Shown one piece after another: positions 12,161 through 24,749 of a DNA stretch of 64,000 bases (positions are counted from its first letter, which is position 1; each line of letters starts with the position of its first letter). The stretch lies in assembly GCA_020747015.1 (NCBI GenBank), contig JAGTJM010000096.1:22508-86507 (forward strand). Direction: 5' to 3'. Source of the DNA: Pyrenochaeta sp. MPI-SDFR-AT-0127. Lineage: Eukaryota > Ascomycota > Dothideomycetes > Pleosporales > Cucurbitariaceae. The position numbers and the translations under genes were made by a program. The notes below the pieces were generated by a model. The model searched no databases and was not told the origin of the DNA. It saw only the letters and a program-made list of their open reading frames with translations.

Positions 12161-12965
12161 GGCCGTCGTCGTCGCTTGTGGGGGTCTTGGCGAAGCGTCC
12201 TCACAGGGAAGGACCGCCTTGAGGGCGACTTCCAACCTCGTGCAGGTGTCGCGATGCGGTAAAACCAAGCATGGAAGGAGCCCTGCGGCGAACGAGTGGA
12301 TATCTGATGACTTCGAGATGGATTACGATGTGTGGGCGCGCCCCTTGATGGCCGAATGTGCAGCCGGCTTGCGATGAGGAGGAGTTGAATTAAACATGTC
12401 CGACCTTGGAGTAGGTACTGCTATTCCGGTTTAGCGCCCCTACCCGTTCTGCGCCAGCCGGCAAGCCCCATGAACAGCACCCACTCACCTACGCTACCAT
12501 GCGGCCTCACCATGCATCCAACTATCTAGGAATGCGCGATACATATCAAGGCGCTTGGGGCATTACATACATATCCGACTTCCAGATTATACTGGATTGA
12601 AATTCAGCCAAACACGCACAGGAGACGACCCCAAGCTGGGTCATTTTTTCCTCAATTATCTGCTTCTAAGCATGCTTGGAGTTTACCATTCAGAACAGAT
12701 ATGTTCTGAGAGCATGTATACCAGGTGTAAAGGCCATTTCTTCTATAAGCCAGAAACTATGACAAGTGACGAGGAACTTGAGCCTTTCAACACGTGATGG
12801 GCGAGGTTTCACCCAAAGCAGTTAGGTAAGCGTTGCAGCCAACTCCGCCAGGTGCCAGCTCGTGGCAGGGACGTTGCAGCTTCACAACGTCTCTCCCTGC
12901 ATCTGAGCACTGCATACCCCAGACCATGCTCTTCATCCAATTATAGCATTACTGGGGATCTCAAG
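12161..12965. promoter_or_regulatory. Divergent SPT7 / VanZ-like upstream region
   Basis: About 0.8 kb between the two divergent starts. Open frames run through it, including an upstream extension of the SPT7 frame without an in-frame ATG. None resembles a protein family. No distinct promoter motif was identified. Confidence 0.4.
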
Positions 12966-13873
12966 ATGCGGATTCGGAAACCATTTGCTGGTACGTTCAA
13001 TCTTCCCTCACGTCATGATGCCAAGCATGCATCAAGAGCTACTAGATATTCACCGCGTGTGCATGAGCGCGCGAGCTGCATATCTTCAGCAACTTTACAT
13101 GCGTATGGACCTGTGTTTCACTTTCGTCTACTTCTTAAACTTACACACACCCTTCAGCCGCCTTCACCGGCCTCATTCTCATCTCAGCCGCCGCCGGCTT
13201 CTCACCCCCAGACTACACGATCCCCAGTTACAAGCAATCCGACAAAGTCCTGCATTTTGTTGCTTTTTTCCTGCTTACGCTCACGTTTTACTGGATATTG
13301 GAGACCTCAAGGCGCAAGGTCTTGCAGCTTACGTTCACCGTGTGTACACTTGGATTGGGGGCTGCAAGTGAGGTTGTGCAGGGGCTGCTACCTGTAGGTA
13401 ACCGCTTTAGTAGGGTCAGAGTGCTAGAATTCAATAGCCGCTCCGTAGGATCTGTAGGAGGTGTTGAGCGAGGGCGCAGATGTGGATGAGTGGTCACGGT
13501 CAGAGTTGCGCAGGCTAACGTAAGGCAGATACACCGCGACTTCGACTACTATGATATTGTAGCCAACGTTCTTGGGTCGCTCCTTGCGCTCGCAATATGT
13601 AACTGGTACCACAAGCGCATGCTGGAACGAAAGCGTGCCGCACGTGGTTACGTGGCAGTTGTAGGTGATGAAGACCGAGACATTGAGCTGGGAGAGGATG
13701 TTGGTGGCCAGGAGTCAGGCATTGTGAGAGCTACTGTGGACGAAGAGTTGGATCGTTGGGATGAGAATGCAGAGGATTGGGAGACAACAGAGCCAGAAGG
13801 TACCAATGGTAAAGCGCAGGGGCTACTCGATGACGGCGGTGACTTGAGTGATAGCAAGAAACGCAACGACTGA
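12966..13873 (+). CDS. VanZ-like membrane protein
   Basis: Three exons are inferred: 12966-12990, 13158-13393 and about 13514-13873, about 206 residues. The joined product has a short basic N-terminus, then hydrophobic segments (AAFTGLILISAAAGF; HFVAFFLLTLTFYWIL; FTVCTLGLGAASEVVQGLLP) and a segment DIVANVLGSLLALAICNWY. These match the VanZ-like fold, including the SD-KVLHF element and the E-VQG-LP element. A charged, acidic cytosolic tail follows. Fungal VanZ-like proteins have no established function. The exon 3 acceptor is uncertain: the site at 13513 gives five more residues than an alternative at 13528. The family call rests on membrane pattern and these motifs. Confidence 0.75.
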
Positions 13874-14210
13874 GATGATGTCTTGTATGATACGTATGAT
13901 GATGACATTACAGTGCATTCGGCAAAAAAGGTGGCTGAGCTTATTCTTGTATCTGGGTGAGGAAAAATAAACATCACATCGATGGGACACTGGTTGGTGC
14001 AGATCGACTTGAATATTCGTTTACGAGTTCATAGCTAGCCCTTGATGCTCATCGCAGCACATTCCGAGCAAGCTTGCAACCATAAATCGTCACTTTGGTT
14101 TGCCCTAATTTCCATGGATTCATGCATTTCCAGTATGAGATTCCGAAAGAACCGTGAGACCCACACCAAGCGCCGTGATCAACCACTCCCCTCAAATCTG
14201 TGTTCTTTGC

Positions 14211-14785
14211 TTAAGCCGTTGTGGTCTTAGCAGCACCCTGGTTTGGGTTGATCTTCTTTCCGTCCTTGTTGTACCTGACACGTGGAGGTGGGGCACGGTT
14301 GCGGCGACCCTCTCGCGAGCGAACACTATATGCAGTATAAGTCTCTCGCCTTTGTTCATAGCAAACAGCACGCCGTGACGTACCGAACAATCTTTCCGTG
14401 AATGGCGCAGGAAACGCAGTACTGAAGTTTCAAGTACATCTTGGGGACAGTGTACTCGGGAAATACAGAGGCATCGGAGATATCACCTGCCCAGCGTGTC
14501 AGTCCTCAAAGTCTTGGTTGTCCATAGGGCGATGGCGCGGAGTGTGACGGGAATTGAGAGACGGTTGCGAGACATACGAATGGCAGCAGATTCGACCATG
14601 TTGCGGATGGTGAATCTCTTGATTGCCTTGTCCTTGGGAGTGCATCGCGAGCAGTTGCTGCAGCGGATGGGCTTGACATGGCCACGACCCTTCTTGTTAC
14701 GGCCGCTGTCGTGGTGTTAGCCTCGCCTCTTTCTCTAACTCCCATGTTCAGGCGGTGCATACTTGGACGCTCGCTTCTTGACCAT
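14211..14785 (-). CDS. RPS26: 40S ribosomal protein S26
   Basis: Small-subunit ribosomal protein near the mRNA exit site. Four exons are inferred: 14785-14763, 14705-14578, 14486-14384 and 14325-14211, giving 122 residues. The product starts MVKKRASNGRNKKGRGHVKP. It keeps both zinc-binding pairs (RCSNC early; YCVSCA in the third quarter). Its middle matches the family (KAIKRFTIRNMVESAAIRD; DASVFPEYTVPK), and it ends in a basic SREGRRNRAPPPR tail. The first exon of only 23 coding bases is typical of fungal ribosomal protein genes. All joins keep frame and have GT/AG ends. It is transcribed divergently from the CBS-PB1 gene. Confidence 0.96.
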
Positions 14786-15323
14786 GTTGGGCTGATTCTG
14801 AGATTCTCGTAAGCGATGTGTTCGTTTGGCGGAAGAACGGAGTGCGCACCGAAGATGTGAAAGCCTAGAAGTCAGCAATGAGGGTTGTCGTGGAGTTCGT
14901 TTCTTAGACGCCGAGAGGTCGAAATTCGATTGCCCGCAGGTGTGGGCGTAGCGAGGGTCTGTGCGGGATCTAATCTTATCAATCTGCGCTAAGCCTCCTT
15001 GAGAAGCCTGCACAGTTGACATCGTGTAAAGTGTGCTCCGACAAAGTAGAAGCGGTGATCTGGAAGATAGTAGGTATTCTCCAGCAGTTATGGCACTTTG
15101 GAAGACCTTGAATATCCACGAGTTTTGTCTTGTGAGCATCTTGTGACCAAAAGCTCTGGCCTCGGCGCTTTCCCGACTGCGTTTGTTTTTCGCGAGCAAC
15201 ACCCTGACCCTAGCAACCGATCTTCTACACCTCCGAAGACGCCGCTGCATTCATCCTACTGGCTCTCAACCGCTAGCAAGGTCCCTTTCTTCTGCCAGCG
15301 AAACAGCAACATAAGCTACCACA
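14786..15323. promoter_or_regulatory. Divergent RPS26 / CBS-PB1 upstream region
   Basis: A 538-base shared upstream region. A long minus-strand open frame crosses it but it has no family resemblance and is probably leader sequence. No TATA box stands out. Confidence 0.45.
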
Positions 15324-17496
15324 ATGTCACACACGGGTACTATGCGGGGTACGCCTAAAAGCCGCACTCCAGCCGCAGCTCAATTTTCCAACAGTCCATC
15401 GGGCATCCCACGGCCAGCGCTCGAGTCTCAGGCTTCCCACGTATCTCAGAGCGATGCCGGCACATCGTCACTCAGCGCCAGTCGGGCCAAAATGTCGAAG
15501 CGGGATGAGGTGAGCTAAGCTGATGAAGGTTCTGCGCACTAGAGCTCATTGTAATGACCACAACAACAGGCCATCCGACGGAAGATTGAGACGGACCTGA
15601 ACAAGAAGAAGAACCCTGGAGGTCGGGTCCGTCAGACGAGGAAGGCGCCACCTGGTACTGTTCTTGCTCTCAAACCAAGTCCAGCCCTGCAAATCAAGCC
15701 CCATACTAGCGTTGCCGAAGCAGCACAACTCATGGCAGCTAAGCGGGAGGATTGCGTCTTGGTTACAGATGATGATGATCGTATTGCGGGTATTTTCACG
15801 GCTAAAGATTTGGCTTTCCGCGTGGTCGGAGCTGGCATCAAGGCGCGAGACGTTACAATTGAGGAGATCATGACCAAAAACCCTCTATGCGCAAAGACCG
15901 ATACCAGTGCAACTGATGCCCTAGACCTTATGGTTAGGAAGGGCTTCCGCCACCTGCCTGTCATGGACGAAAACCATGATATCTCAGGTATCCTGGACAT
16001 TACAAAGTGCTTCTACGATGCCATGGAGAAACTTGAGCGTGCATATAGTTCGTCCCGCAAACTTTACGACGCACTGGAGGGCGTTCAAGCAGAACTTGGC
16101 TCGAGCCAACCTCAGCAGATTATTCAATATGTGGAAGCAATCCGTCAGAAAATGTCTGGCCCTACTCTGGAATCAGTCCTCACTGGCCTGCCTCCGACAA
16201 CCGTGTCTGTTCGCACGTCAGTCAAGGAGGCTGCAGCACTCATGAAGGAAAATCACACCACCGCCGTTCTGGTGCAAGACCAAGGTTCCATTACTGGTAT
16301 CTTTACTAGCAAAGATGTTGTGCTCCGCGTTATTGCTGCTGGTCTTGATCCATCTACCTGCAGTGTCGTCAGAGTCATGACTCCGCATCCTGATTTTGCG
16401 CCCATGGACATGAGCATTCAGTCTGCGCTTCGCAAGATGCACGGTAAGCCAATTATCAGAAGCCATTGGATTGCTTCACATTAGCTAATTGCTCAAAGAT
16501 GGTCACTATTTGAATTTGCCCGTCATGAGTGACGCAGGCGAAATTGTTGGCATGGTCGATGTTCTCAAGCTCACATATGCGACGCTTGATCAGGTAGGGC
16601 ACTTAGAATTAGACGCTGAGTGTATACTAATTTGTCCGTAGATCAACAACATTAGTACGACAGACAGTGAGGGACCTGCCTGGAATAAGTTTTGGTTGTC
16701 ATTAGACAACGAGACTGAATCGATGATGTCGGGTGAGGGCGGGAGCCGAGTTCCCGGGACGCCCGACCATCGATCGATGATGTCTCACGAGCACCGCCCA
16801 GGTCTAATGGATCGTGGAGATAGCGTTCTTCCCAACGAGTCTGCATCTCATCACGGAGAGTCTCCACCCCCATCTGCTGTAGCGAGTGTTCCTCCTACGG
16901 CTCTGGAAGACGTGCCATTTGCGTTTAAATTCAAGGCACCCAGTGGCCGTGTGCACCGCTTACAAGTGATTGCCTCTGCCGGCATTGAGGAGCTTATTGG
17001 CAATGTAGCCAGTAAGCTGGGTGCTGAGGTTGAAACGATTGGGGGCACGCCCAGCTTTGAGGACGGAAAGATGTCAAAGGCTGGGTTCGCCCTCAGCTAC
17101 CTTGATAATGAAGGCGATACCGTCTCCATCACCACCAACGACGACCTCTTCGAGGCAATCAGCCTTTCGCGCCTTGCGCACCGCGAAAAGGTTGATTTGT
17201 TTGTACACGACCCAGAGAAGCCTCCGCTCGTCGCCGAGGTCAACCCACAGCCTGCGCTGCCTAGGCCTGTGACTCCACCAGGCTCTGTGCTTCGCGAGCG
17301 CCAGCAATACTTTGACGAGGAGGCGGAAGCGGAACCCCAGCCAAGGCCCAAGAGCCGCTCGCAACCCCAATCATTGGCGGAGCAGCCAGAGATTATTCCC
17401 GGTGTGCCAAACGATCTTCTTCTTCCGGGAGCTATTGGTGTTCTGGCGGTGGTGATTGTTGGTGTATTTGTCCTTGGCCGAGCATCCAACCGTTAG
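15324..17496 (+). CDS. Membrane-anchored protein with four CBS domains and a PB1 domain
   Basis: Exons 15324-15509, 15570-16443, 16499-16593 and 16642-17496 give about 669 residues. After a Ser/Pro-rich N-terminus come two pairs of CBS domains, at about 95-225 and 260-400. The CBS signatures include DRIAGIFTAKDLAFRVVGAG and GSITGIFTSKDVVLRVIAAG, followed by VMTPHP. A PB1 domain lies at about 477-570 (FKFKAPSGRVHRLQV; LSYLDNEGDTVSITTNDDL). A proline-rich linker and one C-terminal hydrophobic segment (about 645-666, LLLPGAIGVLAVVIVGVFVL) suggest a tail anchor. CBS pairs usually sense adenine nucleotides and PB1 mediates pairing. S. pombe Mug70 has the same layout. The cellular role is not established from sequence. 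Confidence 0.92.
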
Positions 17497-18032
17497 ACGC
17501 AGGTTGGGACATGGTTGGGTTGGGCAACGTTGCCCGCCCTGGCAGTATATGATATCCATAGATGAGTAGCAAGCGATGGGAAGGGAGTGGGTAGTAATTC
17601 TCGTAATCAAAGAAAGCGAGCCCCAGGCCCTCGATAAGGAATGTGATGTCGTGTCCGTGGCAGAGACTGTCCAATGACGACGTCAAGGCGGGTGTTGGTC
17701 ACGACACCCCTGCTCGTCAGCCCTCGGACATTTTTGGACAAGGCGGCGGACTCGCGAAAGCCCCGCCAAAACACGCAGCAAATTTCCACAGCAACCCTCG
17801 CCAAAAAGTACACGGCAGACGACACGGCAGCCTGTCGCACTTTGCTCAGCGGCTCCCGGTATCCTGCATCCATTTTGCAACACGCGCCAGATCCCGTGAC
17901 TTAGACCCCAAGGCACTCTCCATTGTCAAGCCCACCAAGATCCAACGTTAACCCAGGCACTCCCTTGCCGGCGAACAACATCCCACCGCTCATCGGGGCC
18001 GCTCCCCACCAAACACCAAACACGCACCGACA
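17497..18032. other. Intergenic region between CBS-PB1 and Kap121 genes
   Basis: Same-strand spacer of about 0.5 kb: 3' flank of the CBS-PB1 gene and leader of the importin gene. Just before the importin start there is a C/A-rich stretch (CCACCAAACACCAAACACG), typical of fungal leaders of well expressed genes. No other feature is seen. Confidence 0.4.
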
Positions 18033-21000
18033 ATGTCTGTTCTACCCGCCGAAGTCCATACGGCGCTGGCCAGTCTCTTGCAGGGCCTCCAGTCGGCGGA
18101 CAATGTGCAGCGAACAGCCGCCGAGCAGCAGCTCAACGATGAATGGGTTGCACAGCGGCCTGATGTGCTCTTGATGGGCCTGTCTGAGCAGATTGAGCTG
18201 GCCCAAGACACGTCTGTATGTATTGTTAACCACGGCCGGTCCTTTGTAGGCACAAACTTATAATAGCCGCCTAGACACGGACATTCGCCGCCGTCATCTT
18301 CAGGCGACAGTCTTCCAAACCGCGGAAGACGCCCTCGGGCCAGACGGCAGATCTGTTCCTCACTCTCAACCCAGCAGAGCGAGACGCGATACGCGCAAAG
18401 CTGCTCGGCTGCCTTGCCAAGGAGATAGACTCGTCGGTGCGAGGCAAGGTTGGCGATGCCGTGGCCGAGCTCGCGCGGCAACACACCGATGAAGGTAGGA
18501 CATGGCTGCGTAGACTGCCCAAGAATATGCTCTAAGACGTACAGGTGTGTCATGGCCGGAGCTCTTGGGAGCCTTGTTCCAAGCCAGCCAGTCGCAAGAT
18601 CCCGCCCAGCGCGAAAACGCCTTCAGGATTTTCTCGACCACGCCACAAATAATAGAGAAGCAGCACGAAGACGTCGTCATGGGCGCCTTCAAAGGCGGCT
18701 TTGCCGACAGCGAGACATCGGTGGGCGAGACTATCCAAAAAGACTGGTCTAACAACTGACCCAAACAGGTCCGCATCGCTGCTGTCGAGGCCTTCGCCTC
18801 CTTCTTCCGCTCTATCACCCGAAAAGCCCAGAACAAATACTACTCACTCATCCCAGAGATTTTGAACATCCTGCCGCCGATCAAGGATTCTGGAGATGCC
18901 GACCTTCTCACAAAGGCTCTTATTTCGCTCATCGACCTCGCTGAAGCTGCGCCCAAGATGTTCAAGCCACTGTTCAACAGCCTTGTGCAGTTTAGCATCT
19001 CTGTCATTCAGGACAAAGACCTTGGTGAAACTGCTCGGCAAAATGCATTGGAGCTAATGGCAACCTTTGCAGACAACGCGCCGCAGATGTGTAAGAAGGA
19101 CCAAAACTTTACCAATGACATGGTCACGCAATGTCTGTCTTTGATGACCGACGTTGGCTTTGACGACGACGATGCAGAGGAATGGAATGTGTCCGAAGAT
19201 CTTGACGAGGAGAGTGACTCAAATCATGTAGCTGGCGAGCAGTGCATGGATCGATTGGCCAACAAGCTTGGTGGGCAAGCCATTTTGCCTCCAACTTTCA
19301 ACTGGCTCCCACGCATGATGACCTCTTCCGCTTGGAGAGACAGACACGCCGCCCTCATGGCCATTTCTGCCATCTCTGAGGGCTGCCGCGAATTAATGGT
19401 TGGCGAGCTTGACAAGGTTCTCGATCTTGTTCTGCCAGCCCTAAGGGATGCGCATCCTCGTGTGCGGTGGGCTGCATGTAATGCTGTTGGTCAAATGAGC
19501 ACCGACTTTGCTGGGACTATGCAGGAGAAGTACCATCAAGTTGTACTACCCAACATCATTCCAGTCTTGGAATCGGCGGAGCCCCGTGTGCAAGCTCACG
19601 CTGCGGCAGCCCTTGTCAACTTTTGCGAGGAGGCGGAAAAGAATATACTCGAACCGTATCTGGACCAATTACTTAACCACTTGCTTATGCTTCTCCAGAG
19701 CCCTAAGCGCTTTGTCCAGGAGCAGGCTTTATCGACGATTGCGACTGTTGCGGACTCGGCTGAGGCTGCCTTCTCCAAGTATTACGATACGTTGATGCCA
19801 CTTCTCTTCAATGTTCTACAAGAAGAGCAGTCCAAGGAGTACCGGTTACTGAGGGCAAAGGCTATGGAGTGCGCCACTCTCATCGCTTTGGCTGTTGGTA
19901 AAGACCGAATGGGTCCAGATGCATTGAATCTTGTTCAGTTACTCGGACGTATTCAAAACAGCGTTTCAGATGCGGATGATCCACAGGCGTCATATCTGCT
20001 CCATTGTTGGGGTCGCATGTGCCGTGTACTTGGACGAGAATTCGTGCCTTTCCTGGCCGGGGTCATTCCCCCTCTCACTGAGCTTGCTGGCGCCAAGGCC
20101 GACATTCAATTGCTTGACGATGAGGACCAAGTAGCTCAAATTCAAGACGAGGAGGGCTGGGAACTTGTTCCCCTCAAGGGCAAAGTCATTGGTATCAAAA
20201 CTAGTACCCTCGATGATAAGCACATGGCTATTGAGCTTATTGTCATTTACGCTCAGGTACTTGAGGATGCGTTTGAACCCTACGTCAATGATATCATGGA
20301 CAAAATCGCCCTTCCCGGTTTGGCTTTCTTTTTCCACGACCCTGTACGAGTTGCGTCAGCAAAATGTGTTCCGGCCCTACTCAACGCTTACAAGAAGGCA
20401 CATGGGCCGGAATCAACGCAGCTTGGACAGCTTTGGGAGCGTACCGTCGAGCGTGTTCTTGAAGTCCTTAGCACGGAGCCTGCAATCGATACCCTCGCCG
20501 AGATGTATCAATGCTTCTATGAGTGCTTGGAGTGCATTGGCCGGAACTGCTTGACAAGCACACATATGGGTACATTCATCGAGTCTGCTCGTAGTGTCCT
20601 GCAAGATTATCAGGAGCGCGTCAAGGAGCGACTTGAAGAGCAAGCTGAGAATGAGGACGGTGAAGAGGCTTCAGAGGAGACCTTGTTTGCCATTGAAGAC
20701 GATCAGAACCTTCTGTCCGACATGAACAAGGCCTTTCACACCATTTTCAAAAACATGGGCACCGCATTCCTACCGCACTGGGAGCTTTTGATGGAATTTT
20801 ATAAAATGGCAGTCATTAATCAAGATCCTACGCAACGCCAATGGGCAATTTGCATCTTTGACGACGTGTTGGAGTTCTGCGGCCCACAGTCGTGGAAGTA
20901 TAACGAACACATTATGCAACCACTCATCGATGGCATGCAGGACGACGTGCCTGCAAACCGACAGGCAGCAGTGTACGGTGTCGGCGTTGCTGCTCACAAG

Positions 21001-21567
21001 GGTGGTGAAGCATGGTCAGAGTTTGCTGCCGCATCACTTCCAATGCTGTTCCAGGTTACCCAGCGACCGAACGCTCGAGCAGATGACGACATCTTTGCGA
21101 CTGAGAACGCCTCGGCAGCTATCGCCAAGATTCTCCACTACAACGCTGCCAAAGTTCAGAATTGGCAGGACATCGCTGCTGCCTGGATAGATACTCTACC
21201 AATCATTAACGACGAAGAGGCCACTCCGTACGCTTATGCCTTCCTCGCTCAGCTTATAGAGCAGTAAGTATAACCTAAATGCTTTTGGGCACCTCTGCAT
21301 CTCCAAATAGCCTTTATCAGCTACCCCTGATGAAGATAAACTCGACTAACCTATTGTAGGCAAAATCAAGCCGTATTCTCGCAGCCAGCCAAAGTCTTCA
21401 CCTTCGTTGTACAAGCCCTAGAAGCGGAGACTCTTCAAGGGCAGACAGCGACGCGAGTTGTTGCATCTGTCAAGGCCCTCATCACAGCCACTGGTACAAA
21501 CCTCTCGCAGACAGCTGCTACACTTACTCCCGAACAGCAGCGTACTGCACAAGCGTACTTCAGCTAG
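18033..21567 (+). CDS. PSE1: Importin subunit beta-3 (Kap121/Pse1, importin-5 family)
   Basis: Nuclear import receptor built of HEAT repeats. Five exons are inferred: 18033-18215, 18275-18494, 18545-18720, 18769-21263 and 21360-21567, about 1093 residues, close to yeast Kap121. The importin-5 signature is clear: HPRVRWAACNAVGQMSTDFA, then RVQAHAAAALVNFCEE, and KRFVQEQALSTIATVAD. An acidic loop (DDDDAEEWNVSEDLDEESD) lies in the middle of the HEAT array, as in the family. Intron positions in the first 750 bases are close together and the rest is one long exon. S. pombe Sal3 is an orthologue. No defect seen. Confidence 0.95.
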
Positions 21568-22151
21568 AGACTTAGGTATGTTTAGGGTCGCATTTCCACT
21601 GGAATGGGCGCCATGTGAGAGGATGACGATCTGGAGTAGCGATGATTCTACGCTGCCGAAAGGAAAGGTGGCGAGGCTACACTGGATCAAGGCAGTACCA
21701 CCAAAGCCTGTAGGCTCCAACATCAGTGCAAGGAAGAAGGATAGGCGTGGAGAGTTATGTATGTTTGGTTTGGCTAGGATTAGCACCGATTCCCCCAATA
21801 TCCCCTTCATTTCCCTTCCACACGACCATTTTGTTTTCATAGACTGGCACTGGGACGGCCTGGCGTATTGTAGAGAAATGGCTCAACTGATCATTCACTG
21901 TGAGTGTTCAAAAAGGTTCATGTCGCCCAAGTTTCCGATATGACGTGCGCTGAAGTCATCAATACCATATAACATTAAAGTTGATGTTATTGATCGCTGT
22001 TCATGTTATGCGACTGGAACGTGTCGTTGTCAAGTTCGTTCCACGCTCCCTCCCGACGCCAGACTATCACACACAACCCGCTATGCCCAAATAGGTATGA
22101 ACACCAAAGCGCCTCAGGAAGATGACAATGTATCGCACCTGGATAGATCCA
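21568..22151. other. Convergent 3' region between Kap121 and VPS4 genes
   Basis: Both neighbours end here. Open frames on either strand look like chance. No repeat, RNA gene or hairpin was recognised. Confidence 0.4.
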
Positions 22152-23738
22152 CTACGCACCCTCGCTACCAAACTCCTTCGTCCAGTCCGCACTTCTCTGT
22201 AGGTCTTCTCCACTTACGGTCGGTCTTGAGGCCTTGATCGCTTTAATGAAGTCTTTGACTTTCAGTGGAGGTTCCAGTAATTGATCGCCATCCAGATCCG
22301 TCCAAGATTTTTCTTGCGCATGTGGGTCGCCGGGCGAGCACGGTGTCCATTTCGTTGTGCCATCTACTTCGACCTGCACTATGTCAATTGAGTGCTTAAA
22401 CAGATTTGTAAAGGAGAAAACTCACAGGCTTGTAATGCGTAGCCGTCTGGATGAGGCGTACAGGTTGCATGAGTGCGTCCTGTACGGCGATTGCAATATC
22501 AGATCCAGAATAACCCTCGCTCAGTTCAGATAGTTTCCGATAGTCACCTTGGCTAAGTTCGCAGGGTGTATTTCCGACAGCCAGTTCAAACATCTTCATC
22601 CGCGCAGGCGTGTCTGGTAAGCTGATGTGCACTCTTCGTTGAAAACGTCGACGAATAGCGGAGTCGAGCTGCCATGGAATGTTCGTTGCGCCGAGAATAA
22701 GCACACCCTTGGAGTCTTTGCCTACACCGTCCATCTGCACGAGGAGCTCGGTCTTGATACGCCGTGATGCCTCGGATTCGCCTTCGCCTCGGGGCCCGCA
22801 AAGAGCGTCTATTTCGTCAATAAAGATGATGGAGGGCTTGTTTTCACGAGCCATGCCGAACAACTGTTTTACCAACCTGTTTTCGATGAGCATATGTTGG
22901 CAGAATGTGCCAGGAAGACCTCTTACCGTTCAGACTCACCCATCCATTTGCTGACCAAGTCGGAACTTGAAACGCTGAAGAATGTGCTGTTTGCCTCGGT
23001 TGCGACCGCCTTGGCCAGGTAACTCTTACCAGTACCGGGAGGGCCATACAGTAGGATGCCTTTCCACGGCTGTCGCTTGCCAGTGAATAGGTGGGGAAAC
23101 TTTATGGGTAATATGACAGCCTCCTTCAGTGCCTCCTTTGCTTGCTCGAGACCCGCAACATCCTCCCATCGGATGTTGGGCTTCTCAGAGAGAATGGCGC
23201 CTGCGAGCGCGCCTCGGAGCTTCTTCGAGTCGGCGTCTACCTCGGCGTCATCGTCGTCATCCCTATTTGTGATCAGAGTGTGTTCAGTGCTAGAATCCAC
23301 GATATGGTACGTACTTCCCACCCTTGCCACTACCTCCTGCTGCCTTGCCATTTGAGCCCATGGCTGCAGGTTTCTTGCGGTTCGAGGAGTCGTTTTGATT
23401 CAAGTGCTGCTTGAGCTTCTCGGCGCGCTCCATGTATTCGGCGACTTTGCCACGAATCATCTCTTTGGACTTTTGATTCTTCTCCCCTAGTCTTTGTCAG
23501 CTCTACTGACGTTGTCTCCAGAGAAGAGGGCGCCGTGGATACGTACACTTGAGGGCAAGCATGAATAGCTCGACTAGGACACGTTAGCTTGTGTCCTGGG
23601 ACCTGTGCACATGTACCTGTCATACTCACGAGCACTGTAATAGAGTTGGTATGCCTTCTCATATTCGCCAGCAGTGTCCGTCTCAATGGCCTTCTTGACC
23701 GTCTCAATGGCACGGCCTAGGAAGTCGGCGTTGCTCAT
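22152..23738 (-). CDS. VPS4: ESCRT-III disassembly AAA ATPase Vps4
   Basis: Hexameric ATPase that disassembles ESCRT-III on endosomes and at other membrane scission sites. Six exons are inferred: 23738-23630, 23573-23547, 23486-23315, 23262-22927, 22876-22426 and 22373-22152, giving 438 residues (yeast 437). The N-terminal MIT domain is visible (AIETVKKAIETDTAGEY; YSALELFMLALKWEKN). A linker precedes the AAA domain, with Walker A GPPGTGKS, Walker B IIFIDEIDAL, and the arginine region RRRFQRRVHISLP. The family C-terminus follows, with SADWTKEFG near the end. Exon 2 is only 27 bases. The gene is divergent from prefoldin 6 with about 430 bases between starts. Confidence 0.96.
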
Positions 23739-24169
23739 GCTTGGGCCTTTGCTGGGCCGAGAGCCGCAGCTGTGCTCTCTGTCGAGTTTCGGTGCGTATG
23801 CGCGTCGCGTAGGCTGCTAGGAGCAGAAGTGTGATATGGCACTGACGAAGCGTTTGGCGTGGGGCAGCGGCTTGTGGCTTGATCGTGGTCCTGTTTTCGT
23901 GTCGTGAAGCGCGCCTTGTCTGCTCCTTGTAGGGGTCCTTGTGGTGGAAGTGAATGTCGTCGTAGCACGTGAGGGTGAAGGCGTCTGGAGCTTCGTGATG
24001 TCCACCAGTATGTCCCTCTCGCTCTCTCCCCACGACCGATCATGGTTGCCATGGCCAAGAATCTCGCCCCGCGTTGACGCTAGCTCAATCGAGACATGGA
24101 CATCCCACCTCGCGAGCTCCGACAACGCGACGAAACTTTCCTCGGCCGTTACTCAGCATCACGGAAGCC
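23739..24169. promoter_or_regulatory. Divergent VPS4 / prefoldin-6 upstream region
   Basis: About 430 bases shared between the two divergent starts. No clear TATA box. Open frames here overlap in all frames and are not protein-like. Confidence 0.45.
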
Positions 24170-24749
24170 ATGGGAGACGTGCAGAAGAAGCTCCAGGAAC
24201 TTTCTGGCAGCTATCAAGGATTCCAGACGGGTGAGGCGTTTTGGAACGTGCAGGGTCAAAATGCTAATGGCAATTAGAGCTGTCAACCGCCGTCGAAGCA
24301 CGCCAGAAGCTCGAGTCGCAGCAACAAGAAAACACGACGGTGAAAAAGGTCCGGTAAGACGCGCTGTGCACGACGAATGGATGCTAAGACGCGCCCGCAC
24401 AGGAGTTCGACATATTAGACGATGATGCGAACATCTTCAAGCAAATTGGGCCCGTGCTTTTGAAGCAAGACAAGACAGAGGCGGTCATGGCTGTCAATGG
24501 ACGCCTGGAGTTCATTGATAAAGAGATGTGAGTGATCTCCAACTGCAAACGATATGGCAGCAGCTCCTAACCGGAAGCAGTAAACGATTCGAGCAGCAGA
24601 TCAAAGGTATTCAGGACAAGAGCGAGAAGGTGAAGATGGAAGTTCGTCACATACATGCCCTTACGGGTACCTCGGACTGACTGTCCATACAGATCATACA
24701 GATACAGTCATCTGCACAACAGTCTCAGCAGGCGGTAGCAGCATCATGA
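24170..24749 (+). CDS. YKE2: Prefoldin subunit 6 (Yke2/Gim1 type)
   Basis: Beta-type subunit of the prefoldin chaperone, which hands nascent actin and tubulin to the CCT chaperonin. Exons 24170-24230, 24278-24348, 24403-24527, 24581-24641 and 24693-24749 give 124 residues. The product begins MGDVQKKLQELSGSYQGFQ. It has the two coiled-coil arms and the central hairpin region (KKEFDILDDDANIFKQIGP, LLKQDKTEA) typical of prefoldin 6. The exon 2 donor would be GTCCGG, an unusual sequence, but it is the only one that keeps the VKKEF reading. The exon 4 donor is GTTCGT. CCT6, another part of the same folding route, is at the right end of the window. Confidence 0.9.

Noticed and set aside
9734..12268. 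SPT7 starting at 12268
   Set aside because: That position is a TTG codon; the first in-frame ATG is at 12160.
14735..15250. Minus-strand open frame of 171 codons running into the S26 first exon
   Set aside because: It is the S26 leader plus intron read through; the true product starts at 14785 and is spliced.
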